64,000 nucleotides of DNA from Camarhynchus parvulus (Eukaryota > Chordata > Aves > Passeriformes > Thraupidae). Below the pieces are notes generated by a model. The model saw nothing but the letters and a program-made list of their open reading frames with translations, made no database searches and was not told where the DNA came from. Where the stretch lies: assembly GCF_901933205.1 (NCBI RefSeq), contig NW_022148589.1:61695-125694 (forward strand), given 5' to 3'. Numbering within the stretch: the first letter of the stretch is position 1; each line of letters begins with the position of its first letter. The position numbers and the translations under genes were made by a program. Below are positions 43,760-54,600 of the stretch, one piece after another.

Positions 43760-44475
43760 AAACCCTCAGACTCAGTGATTTTTGGGGGAAAATTTGGGTG
43801 GGTTTGGGGTTTTTGGCCGTTTGAGGATGCCGTAGCAAGATGGCGGCGACTCCGTACAAAATGGCGGCGCACGGTGAGGAGCGGCGAATACCACAAAATG
43901 GCGGCGCGCTGGTGGATTGCCGTACAAGATGGCGACCGCGTATGCGCGATAACAAATTTGACGGCGCAAAAGAGACCCCAGAGTCCTTGATTTTTGGGGA
44001 TAATTTGGGTGCGTTTGGGGCTTTTTGGGTGCCGGGGGATACCGTAGCAAGATGGCGGCGTGGTGGTGACTACGTACAAAATGGCGGCGCACTGTAAGGA
44101 GCGGTGAATTCCACAAGATGGCGGCGCGCCGGTGAATTGCCGTACAAGATGGCGACCGCGCATGCGCGATAACAAAAATTTTACCGTACAAAATGGCGGC
44201 GGCGATGTTTCCTGTGCAAAATGACGGCGCGCTCGGAACCTACCGTACAATATGGCGGCCGCGCAGTGCGCTATTGTAAGCGTACAAAAATGCCGTCGGC
44301 GCATTGCGAACATAGTGACGGCACCCGAGTTTTGCCGTACAATATGGCGGCCGCGCATGCGCAAAGATGACAGCGAGTGTTTTGCGGTGGTAGAAAATGG
44401 CGTCGGCGCATGCGCATTTAGGACGGAATCCGGTTTTGCCGTACAACATGGCGGCGCGCAGCGATCGCCGTAAAT
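43760..44475. repeat. Intergenic array of YY1/NRF1-like motifs
   Basis: About 15 copies of a motif close to GTACAANATGGCGGC occur in roughly 650 bp (for example near 43834, 43855, 43893, 43922, 44046, 44075, 44113, 44142, 44188, 44246, 44338 and 44442). They are interspersed with GCGCATGCGC-like NRF1 palindromes. The first part is a direct repeat of about 215 bp. The AANATGGCGGC core is the YY1 consensus, and the same motif surrounds the start codons of OXA1L and MRPL52. Function is unknown; an amplified promoter fragment is likely. Confidence 0.7.
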
Positions 44476-45440
44476 AGCGATTAAAAATGATTAAAAACAT
44501 TCAAAACTCCATCAAAAACACATAAATTCTCGGATTTTTTAACAAAATTGCCGAAAATTGCGGCGGCGAGGGGAAAATTATTCCGTCCAAGGGGGCGGAG
44601 ACTGCGAGAGACGCGGGGCCGGGGATTTCGTGAGGGGAAGTCACGAAAAAGCCGGAGAAATAATTGAAGTTTTAAAAATTAGTCCAAAAAAGGCTCAAAT
44701 CATAAAAAAATCCCTAAAAAAGACTTTTAAAAGTCCTAAACTCCGCAAAAAAGTCCCTAAAAAGGATAAAATTCCTCAAAATGCCCGGAAAAGAATGAAA
44801 CGCCACAGAAATACCTTAAAAAAGCCTCAAAGTCCTCAGAGAACACCGTAAAAAGACTAAGAAAATGTTTTAAAGCCGTAAATTTCATAAAATACTCCTA
44901 AAAAGCCTCAAAATTTTAAAAAAGGGTAATAGAAATAAAATTTAAAAAATAAAAATGCAATTCCAAAAACAGCACAGGAAAATCTTTAAAATTAAAAAAA
45001 AAAAGTAAAACAATTCCAGACTTAAAATACCAGATTTAAAAACGTGTAAAAAAGACGAAAAGGGAATCAAATTTACCTGAAAGCAAATTAAAAATATTAA
45101 AAATTTAATTAAAAACACCAAAAAAGTCCGAAATTTTAAAAAAGGCTCTAGAAAAGCGTCAAAGTGTACCAAAAGAAAACCTTCAAAAAAAAGCCTTCGA
45201 AATAAAAACCCTTAAAAAAGCTTCGAAATTATTTTTAAAACCCTTAAAAATCTTCCCGAATCGGAAAAAAAAGCTCAAAAAATTCTCGAAATAAACCAAA
45301 AAGTACTAAAAATGTCTGAGAATAAAAATAAACTCTGGAAAAGTCGGAAAAATTATTAAAAAATTAAAATACTCAAAGTAAAAAGAAAAGTAAACGAAAA
45401 AAGCCGAAAATCCCGCAAAAAGTTTAACCCCCCCAACCTC
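44476..45440. other. Intergenic A-rich stretch without a gene
   Basis: This is A-rich low-complexity sequence with AAAAAG, CCTCAAA and CGAAAT patches. No open frame with plausible coding content, splice sites or known repeat family is visible. Confidence 0.6.
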
Positions 45441-45611
45441 AGCCTCAAAATGGCGGCGCTTCCGGTTCCTTCCGTACAAAATGGCGGCGCTCAGGGCATC
45501 CATCAGAAAATGGCCGCCCTTTCAAGGAAATTCCGTACAACATGGCGGCATCCCGATGGTCACGCCTGACGCAAAGCGTGCGCGCTGACGTCACTTCCTG
45601 CCGTGTCCAAG
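45440..45611 (+). promoter_or_regulatory. MRPL52: MRPL52 promoter
   Basis: A CpG-rich segment just upstream of the start codon carries several AAAATGGCGGC or CATGGCGGC motifs (45443-45550), a palindromic CRE TGACGTCA at 45586-45593, and an ETS-like ACTTCCTG directly after it. The design parallels the RNF31/OXA1L promoter and fits a TATA-less nuclear gene for a mitochondrial protein. Confidence 0.7.
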
Positions 45612-45639
45612 ATGGCGGCGCGCAGGGCGCTCCGGCTCG
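45612..45639 (+). CDS. MRPL52: MRPL52 exon 1
   Basis: AAGATGGCGGCG opens MAARRALRL, an Ala/Arg/Leu-rich presequence start, and ends in phase 1 at donor CTCG/GTTCGT. The donor is chosen because it is the only one that joins exon 2 in the frame that continues into the conserved part. Confidence 0.72.
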
Positions 45640-48600
45640 GTTCGTCCCGGGGAGGCCCCGGGAGGGCTCCTGAGGGGCGGGGGAGGGGCAGGAGGGGTTA
45701 ATGAAGGGTTAAACAGGAGGTGGGTGTGGCCTAAGAGGGTGTGGCGTGGTTTGATTGCGGTTTTGATTCGGTGGGCGTGGTTTCAATGGGAGTGGGCGGG
45801 GTTATATGGAGGTGGGCGTGACTTGCTTTGATTGGCGTTCTCGTCCTCCCAGCGGAGCTGCAGGCGAGATCGCTCCGCCCCTTGCCCCGCCCACCGCAGC
45901 GGATCGGCCAATGGAGAGAGTCGTGAGTCAGGAGGCGGGGCTTAACGGAGGGGCGTGGCTTCAGGGAGGGTTTGGCGGGAATTTCGCCGTTTTCTCGCGA
46001 GGTTTCAGGGAAATTCGGCGGGATTTGCATTTTCCCGCCGTTTTTTAAAAAATTTTGGGGAATTTTGTGGCGATTTTGGGCGGATTTTGGAATTTTGGGG
46101 TTTTTGGTGAAATTTGTGGGAATTTTGGGGTTTTTTTGGCAAAATTTTAGGAAATCTCTTCAAATTTTGGGGTTTGTCTCAAATTTCTTTATTTCCCCTC
46201 AGAATTTGGAGGATTTTCCCCTCAAACGTCGTTCGGGGATAAAATTCGAGATTTTCCTCACATTTTCGGGATTTTTTCAAAATATTTTGAATTTTACCCA
46301 AATTTTGGGGATTTTTCTGAAAATTTTTCAGATTTTTCCTCAAATTTTGGGAATTTTCCTTCGAGTTTCAGAAATTTTTTCCCCAAATTTTGGGAATTTT
46401 TGATCTGAATTTTATGGGAATTTCTGTTGGGATTTTGGGTGAAAATTCCCCAATTTTGGGGATTTTGATCGAGAATTTTGGGGAGATTTTCTCAAATTTT
46501 TGGGGAATTTTTTTCCCCAAAATTTTGAGATTTTTTTTTCCCAAAATTTTATATTTTTGCTCAATTTTTTTTTTTACCAATTTTGGCCGTTTTATCCCAA
46601 ATTTGGGGGGAATTTCTGTGGGAAATTTTGGGGATTTTGATCCAAAATTTTGGGGAGATTTTCTCAAAATTTTTGGGAATTTTTTTCCCCAAATTTTGGG
46701 ATTTTTTCCCAAATTTTGTGGGAATTTCCGTTGGAATTCTTGGGTTAAAATTCCCCAATTTTGGGGATTTTTTCCAAAATTTTGGGATTTTTGTCCCAGA
46801 ATTTTTGGTGGCTTTTTTTTCCCAAATTTTGAGATTTTTTTCCCCAAAATTTTATATTTTTCCCCAATTTTTTTAACCAATTTTGCCCGTTTTATCCCAA
46901 GTTTTGGGTGAAAATTTGAAAATTTTGGGTGAAAAGTCACAAAATTTGAGGAGATTTTCTCAAATTTTGGGAATTTCTTTCCTGAATATTTTTGGGATTT
47001 TTTCCCCCAAATTTTGGGATTTTTTAATCTGAATTTTATGGGAATTTCTTTTGGAATTTTGGGGGAAAATTCCCCAATTTTGGGGATTTTTAATCCAAAA
47101 TTTTGGGGAGATTTTCTCAAATTTGGGGGATTTTTTGCCCTAATTTTATGAGAATTTCCGTTGGAATTTTGGAGGAAAATTCCCCAATTTGGGGGTTTTT
47201 TAATCCAAAATTTTGGGAGATTTTGCCCCAAAATTTTGCTTTTTTTGCCCGATTTTTTTTACCAGTTTTGGTTGTTTTATCCCAATTTTGGGGGGAATTT
47301 CTGTTGGAAATTTTGGGGATTTTGATCCAAAATTTTGGGGAGATTTTCTCAAATTTTTCCCCCAAATTTTTTTTTCCCAAATTTCTTGGGAATTTCTGTT
47401 GGAATTTTGGGTGAAAATTCCCCAAGTTTGGGGGATTTTTTTCCGCAAATTTTGAGATTTTTTTCCAAAATTTTTTTTTTTTTTTTCCCAATTTTTTAAA
47501 CCAATTTTGGCCATTTTATCCCAAATTTTGGGTGAAAACTTCCCCAATTTTGGGGAGATTTTCTCCAATATTTTTGGCATTTTTCCCCAAATTTTCGGAC
47601 TTTTTTTCCCAAATTTTGGCAATTTTTACTCCAAATTTTATGGGAATTTCTGTTGGAATTTTTGGGTGAAAGTTCCCCAATTTTGGGGATTTATCCAAAT
47701 TTTTTGGTGGCTTTTTTTCCAAATTTTTGGGATTTTTTCCCCAAAATTTTAATTTTTTTTTCCCCGATTTTTTTTTACCATTTTTGGCCGTTTTATCCCA
47801 AATTTTTGGGGAATTTCTGTTGGAAATTTTGGGGAAAATTTTTGGGGATCCTTAATCAAAATTTTGGGGAGATTTTCTCAAATTTTTGGGGGATTTTTTT
47901 CCCCAAATTTTGGGATTTTTTCCCTGAAGTTTTGGGCAATTCCCGTGGAATTTTGGGTGCAATTTGGGCCATTTTGGGTTTCCCAGGCAGGGTTTGTGCC
48001 CCGGCCCCCTCAGGGAGCTCCCCGACTGGAGCTTCGCAGGTAAACGACGGAAATTTGGGGGGAAAAAGGAAAATTTTGGTGAAAAATCGGAATTGGGGGG
48101 GAAAGAATTGAATTTTGGGGGAGTTTGGGGAAAATTTGGGGGGAAAAATGGGGATTTTGGGGGGAAAAATTGGAATTTTTGGGGAATAAAAATGGGAATT
48201 TTGGTGGGGAAAATATTGGGATTTTGGGAAAAAATGGGATTTTTGGGAAGAAAATGGGAAAATTTGGGGAAATTGGAGGAAAAATAATTGAAATTTTGGG
48301 GAATAAAAATGGGAATTTTGGTTGGGAAAATTTGGGATTTGGGAAAAAATGGGATTTTTGGGAAGAAAAGAAAATTTGGGGAAAATTTGGGATAAAAATG
48401 AAAATTTTGGTGCAAAATCGGAATTTTGGGGGAAATAATTTGGGGAGTTTTGGGAAAATTTGGGGGGAAAAATGGAATTTTTTGGGAATAAAATTGGGAA
48501 TTTTGATGGGGAAATTTGGGGTAAAAATGAAAATTTTGGTGAAAAATTGGAATTTTGGGGGGAATTGGGAGTTTAGGGAAAATTTTGGGGGATAAATGGG

Positions 48601-51600
48601 AATTTTGGGGGAAAATTGGAGGAAAAAATGGGAAATTTGCGGAATAAAAATGGGAATTTTGATGGGAAAATGGAATTTTGGGAAAAAAGGGAATTTGGAG
48701 AAAAAATGGGGTTTTTTGGGAAAATGAAATTTTGGGAATAAAAATTGGAAATTGGGGAGAAAATTTGATTTTTTTGGAAAAATGAAATTTTTGGGAATAA
48801 AAATGGGAATTTTGGGGAAAATGGGAATTTTGGTGGGGAAAATTGGGATTTTGGGAAAAATTGGGATTTTTGGGAAGTAAATGGGAAAATTTGGGGAAGT
48901 TGGAGGAAAAATGGGAATTTTTGGGAAAAGAAATGGAAATTTTGGGAATAAAATTGGGAATTTTGATGGGGAAATTTGGGATTTGGGGGGGAAATAATTG
49001 AATTTGGGGGGAAGATTGGGAGTTTGGGGAAAATTTGGGGGAAAATGGGAATTTTTGGGAATAAAAATGGGAATTTTGGGAAAAAATGGGAATTTTTGGG
49101 GAAAATTGGAATTTTTGGGAATGAAAATGGGAATTTTGGTGGGGAAAAATTGGGATTTTGGGAAAAACTGGGATTTTTGGGAAAAAATGGGAAAATTTGG
49201 GGAAATTGGAGGAAAAGTAATTGAAATTTTGGGAATAAAAATGGGAATTTGGGGGAGTAAGAATGGGAAATTGGGGAAAAATTGGATTTTTTGGGAAAAA
49301 ATTGGGAATTTTTGGGAAGAAAATGGGAATTTGGGGGAATAAAGATGGAAATTTTGGGGGGAAAATGAAATTTTTAGGAATAAAAATGGGGATTTTTGGA
49401 AAAAATGGAATTTTTGGGAATAAAAATGGAAATTTTGATGGGAAAATGGAATTTTTGGGGAAAAAAGGGAATTTGGGGAAAAAATGGGGTTTTTGGGAAA
49501 GAATGGAAATTTTGGGAATAAAAATTGGAAATTGGGGAAAAAAATGGATTTTTTTGAAAAATGGAATTTTGGAAAAAATGGGAATTTTGGGGGAAAATGG
49601 GAATTTTGATGGGGAAATTGGGATTTTGGGCAAAATTGGGATTTTTAGGAAGAAAATGGGAAAATTTGGGAAAAGAATTTGAAATTTTGGGGAATCGAAA
49701 TGGGAATTTTGGTGAAAATTTGGAATTTTGGGGGGAAATAATTGAATTTTGGGGGAAATTGGGAGTTTGGGGAAAATTTGGGGGAAAAATGGAATTTTTG
49801 GGAAGAAAATGGGAAAATTTGGGGAAAATTTGGGATAAAAATGAAAATTTTGGTGAGAAATTGGAATTTTTGGGGGGAAAGAATTTAATTTGGGGAGTTT
49901 GGGGAAAATTGGGGGGGAAAATGGGAATTTTGGGAAAAAATGGGATTTTGATGGGGAAGAATTGGGATTTTGGGAAAAATGGGGATTTTTGGGAAGAAAA
50001 TGGGAAAATTTGGGGAAAAGAAATGGAAATTTTGGGAATAAAATTGGGAATTTCGATGGGGAAATTTGGGATAAAAATGAAAAATTTTGGTGAAAAATTG
50101 GAATTTTGGGGGGAATTGGGAGTTTAGGGAAAATTTTGGGGGATAAATGGGAATTTTGGGGGAAAATTGGAGGAAAAAATGGGAAATTTGCGGAATAAAA
50201 ATGGGAATTTTGATGAGGAAATGGAATTTTGGGAAAAAAGGGAATTTGGAGAAAAAATGGGGTTTTTTGGGAAAATGAAATTTTGGGAATAAAAATTGGA
50301 AATTTGGGAGAAAATTTGATTTTTTTGGAAAAATGAAATTTTTGGGAATAAAAATGGGAATTTTGGGGAAAATGGGAATTTTGATGGGGGAAAATGGGAT
50401 TTTGGGAAAAAAACGATGTTTTGGGAAAAATTGGGATTTTTTGGAAGAAAATGGGGAAATTTGGGGAAATTGGAGGAAAAATGGGAAAATTTGGGAAAAG
50501 AAATTGAAATTTTGGGAATAAAAATGGGAATTTGGGGGAGTAAGAATGGGAAATTGGGGAAAAATTGGATTTTTTGGGAAAAAATTGGGAATTTTTGGGA
50601 AGAAAATGGGAATTTGGGGGAATAGAAATGGAAATTTTGGGGGGAAAATGAAATTTTTAGGAATAAAAATGGGGATTTTGGGAATGAAAATTGGAATTTT
50701 TTGGGAATAAAAATGGGAATTTTGGGGAAAATGGAATTTTTGGGAATGAAAAATGGAATTTTTTGGGAATAAAAATGGGAATTTTGATGGGGAAAATTGG
50801 GGAAATTTGGGGAATTTTGTGGAAAAAATGGGAATTTTGGGGGCAAAGTGGGAATTTTGGGGGTAAAAATGGAATTTTCAAGGGGAAATGGGGATTTGGA
50901 GGAAAAAATGGGGAAATTTGGGGGAAATTTGGGAATTTTGGGAAAAAAGGGAATTTTCAGGGGAGAATTGGGAATTTTTGAGGGGAAAAATGGGAATGTG
51001 GGGAAAATTGGGGGAAATGGGAATTTGGAGAGGAAATTGGGAATTTTTGGAGAAAATTTGGGAAAAATGGGAATTTTTGGGGGAAAATTTGGAATTTTGG
51101 GACGGAAATTTGGGAATTTTGGACAAAATTGGGGAAGAAAAAGGGGAATTTTAGGAAAAAATGGGATTTGGGGAAGAAAAATGGGAATTTTGGGAGAAAA
51201 ATTGGAATTTTCTATTGAAAGGGGAATTCGGGGAGAAAATTGGAAAATTATTTGGAAAAATTTGGAATTTTGGGGGAGAAAAATTGGAATTTTGGGGGAA
51301 ATTTTGGGATTTGAGGGGAAATGAAAATTTGGGGGGAAAAGGGAAAAATGGGGGAAAATTTTCGGGGGAAAAAAGGGAATTTTGGGGAGAAAAAATGGAA
51401 TTTTGGAGGGAAAATTTGGGAATTTTGGAGGAAAAATTTGAAACTTTGGAGTGCGAAATTTTGGGGAATTTTTGGGGAAAAATTTGGGGAATTTTGGGGA
51501 AAAAATTTGGGAATTTTGGGGGGAAAATTTTGGAATTTGGTGGAACAATTTGGGGATTTTTAGGGGAAAGTTGGGGGCAGAAAAACTGGGAATTTTTTCC

Positions 51601-54600
51601 AAAGTTTCGGGGAGAAAATTGGGAGTTTTGGGGTAAAATTTGGGAATTTTGGGTTCAAAATTTGGGAATTTTTGGGGAAAATTTTGGGGATTGTCTTGGA
51701 AAACCTTGGGAATTTTGGGGGTAAAAATTGGGAATTTGAAGGAAAAATTTGGGGATTTCTGAAGAGGAAAATTTGGGAAAGTTTTGGGGAAAAATTTGGG
51801 GAATTTTGGGGTAAAATTTGGAAAATTTGGGGGAAAAAATTGGGAATTTTTGGGGTGAAATTTGGGAATTTTGCAGGGAAGGATTTTGGAATTTTGGGGG
51901 AAAATTTGGGGATTTTTGGGGAAGGAAATTCTGGAATTTCGGTTGGGAAAGTCGGGAAATTTGGGGGGATTTTGGAAGAAATTTTGGGAATTTTGGGGTC
52001 AGAATTTGGGAATTTTTGGGGAAAAATTGGGAAGAATTTGGGGTGGAAATTTGGGGATAAAATTTGGAATTTTGGGGTAAAATTTCAGATTTTTTGGCAA
52101 AAAAATTTGGGGAAAAAATTGGGAATTTTTGGGGTAAAATTGGGGAAGAATTGAGGAATTTTTAGGGGAAATTCAGGGGCAGAAATTTGGGGGTTTGGGG
52201 CCAAACAATTGGGGAATTTTGGGGAATTTGGAGGAATAATTTGGAAATTTTGGGTGGAAATTTGGGGATAAAATTTGGAATTTTGGGGGTAAAATTTCAG
52301 ATTTTTTTGGCAAAAATTTGGGGAATTTTGGGGAAAAAAATTGGGAATTTTTGGGGGAAAATTTGAGTATTTTGGGGAAAAAATTTTGGGGAAGAATTGA
52401 GGAATTTTTAGGGGAAATTTTGGAATTTGGGGGGTAAAATTTGGGAATTTGAAGGAGGAAATTTTGAATTTTGGGAAAAAAATGGGAAATTTGGGGTGGA
52501 AATTTTGGGATTCTTTTGGGGGGAATTTGAGAATTTTGGGTTCACAATTTGGGAATTTTTGGGGAAAATTTGGGAATAATTTTGGTAAAATTCAGGGAAT
52601 AATTTGGGAATTTGGGGTGGAAATTTGGGGACAAAATTTGGAATTTTGGGGGTAAAGTTTCAGATAATTTTGGCAAAAATTTGGGGAATTTTGGGGAAAA
52701 AATTTGGGATTTTTGGGGTAAAATTTGAGGAATTTTGGAAAATTTTGGGGAAGAATTGAGGAATTTTTAGGGGAAATTCAGGGGCAGAAATTTGGGGGTT
52801 TTGGCCACAAATTGGGATTTTTGGGGAATTTTGAGGTAAAATTTCAAAATTTTGGGGTCAAACTTTGGGAATTTTGGGGGGAGAAATTTGGGAACTTTGG
52901 GAAAAAATTTTTGGAATTTAAGGAGAAAATTTGGGAATTTTTTGGAAAAATTCGAGAATTTTGGGGAAAGAATTAGAATTTTGGGTAAAATAAGGAATTT
53001 TTTGCAAAAGATGTGGAATTTTTGGAGTAAAATTTGAGAATTTTGGGATGAACAATTTGGGAATTTTGGGTTCAAAATTTGGGAATTTTTTGGGGAAAAA
53101 TTGGGAATAATTTGGGGAAATTTGGAGGAATAATTTGGGAATTTGGGGTGGAAATTTGGGGATAAAATTTGGACTTTTGGGGTAAAATTTCAGATTTTTT
53201 GGCAAAAAAATTTGGGGAATTTTGGGGAAAAATTTTGGGAATTTTTGGGGTAAAATTTGAGAATTTGGGGGGAAATTTTGGGGAATAATTGAGGAATTTT
53301 TAGGGGAAATTTTGGAATTTTGGGGGTAAAATTTGGGAATTTGAAGGAGGAAATTTTGAATTTTGGGAAAAAAATGGGAAATTTGGGGTGGAAATTTTGG
53401 GAATCTTTTGGGGGGAATTTGGGAATTTTTGATGGAGAATTGGGGAATTTTGGGTTCGAAATTTGGGGATTTTTGGGGAAAATTTGGGGATAAAATGAGG
53501 AATTTTGGGGTAAAATTTCAGATTTTTTGGCAAAAATTTTGGACTAAAAATTGGGAATTTTTGGGCACAAAAGTTGAAAATTTGGGGTCGAAATTTGGGA
53601 ATTTTTAGGGGAAATTTGGGGAAAATTTGGGGAATTTTGGGGCAAAACTTGGGGGATTTTTAGGGAAATTTTGAGGAAAAATTGGGGAATTTTGGGGTAA
53701 AAATTTGAGAATTTTTGGGGTAAAATTTTGGAATTTTGGGGAAAAATTTGGGGGGGTGAAAATTTGGGATTTTTCGGAGTAAAAATTGGGGAATTTTGGG
53801 GGTAAAATTTAAAGGAATTTTTGACACAACTTTGGGAATTTTTGGGGACAAAAATTGAAAATTTGGGGGTGGAAATTTGGGAATTTTTAGGGGAAGTTTT
53901 GGGAATTTAGGGGCAAAAATTTGGGGATTTTTGGGGAAATCATGAGGAGAAATTGGGAATTTTGGGGTAAAAATTTGGGAATTTTGGGGTAAAATTTTAA
54001 GAATTTTTGGGGTAAAATTTTGGAATTTTGGGGAAAAATTTGGGGGGGTAAAAATGGGATTTTTTGGAGTAAAAATTTGGGAATTTTGGGCAGAAAATAT
54101 TTGGGAATTTTAGGGATAAAATTTAAAGGAATTTTTGGAAAAATTTTGGGAATTTTTGGGGACAAAAATTGAAAATTTGGGGTCAAAATTTGGGAATTTT
54201 TTGGGAAATTTTGGGGGAAATTTGCGAATTTTGGGGGAAAATGTTGAGAATTTTTGGGGTAAAATTTTGGAATTTTGCAGGTAAATTCAGCAATTGGGGG
54301 GTAAAAATTTGGGAATTTTAGGGATAAAGTAGAAAAGAATTTTTGAAAAAATTTTGGGAATTTTTGGGGACAAAAATTGAAAATTTGGGGGTGGAAATTT
54401 GGGAATTTTTAGGGGAAGTTTTGGAATTTAGGGGCAAAAATTTGGGGATTTTTGGGGAAATCATGAGGAGAAATTGGGAATTTTGGGGTAAAAATTTGGG
54501 AATTTTGGGGTAAAATTTTAAGAATTTTTGGGGTAAAATTTTGGAATTTTGGGGAAAAAAATTGGGGGGAAAAATTTGGGAATTTTGGGCAGAAAATATT

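Noticed and set aside
43408..44364. Minus-strand open frame of 318 codons over the YY1-motif array
   Set aside because: A CpG-rich repeat without stops. It overlaps OXA1L exons 9-10 in antisense and shows no splice or homology support.
47852..49633. Minus-strand open frame of 593 codons, Pro/Phe/Ile/Ser-rich (also 50124-51602, 492 codons)
   Set aside because: These are the complement of the G-rich intron 3 array of MRPL52. Stop codons are rare in AAATTCCC-type sequence and there is no domain, splice or promoter evidence.
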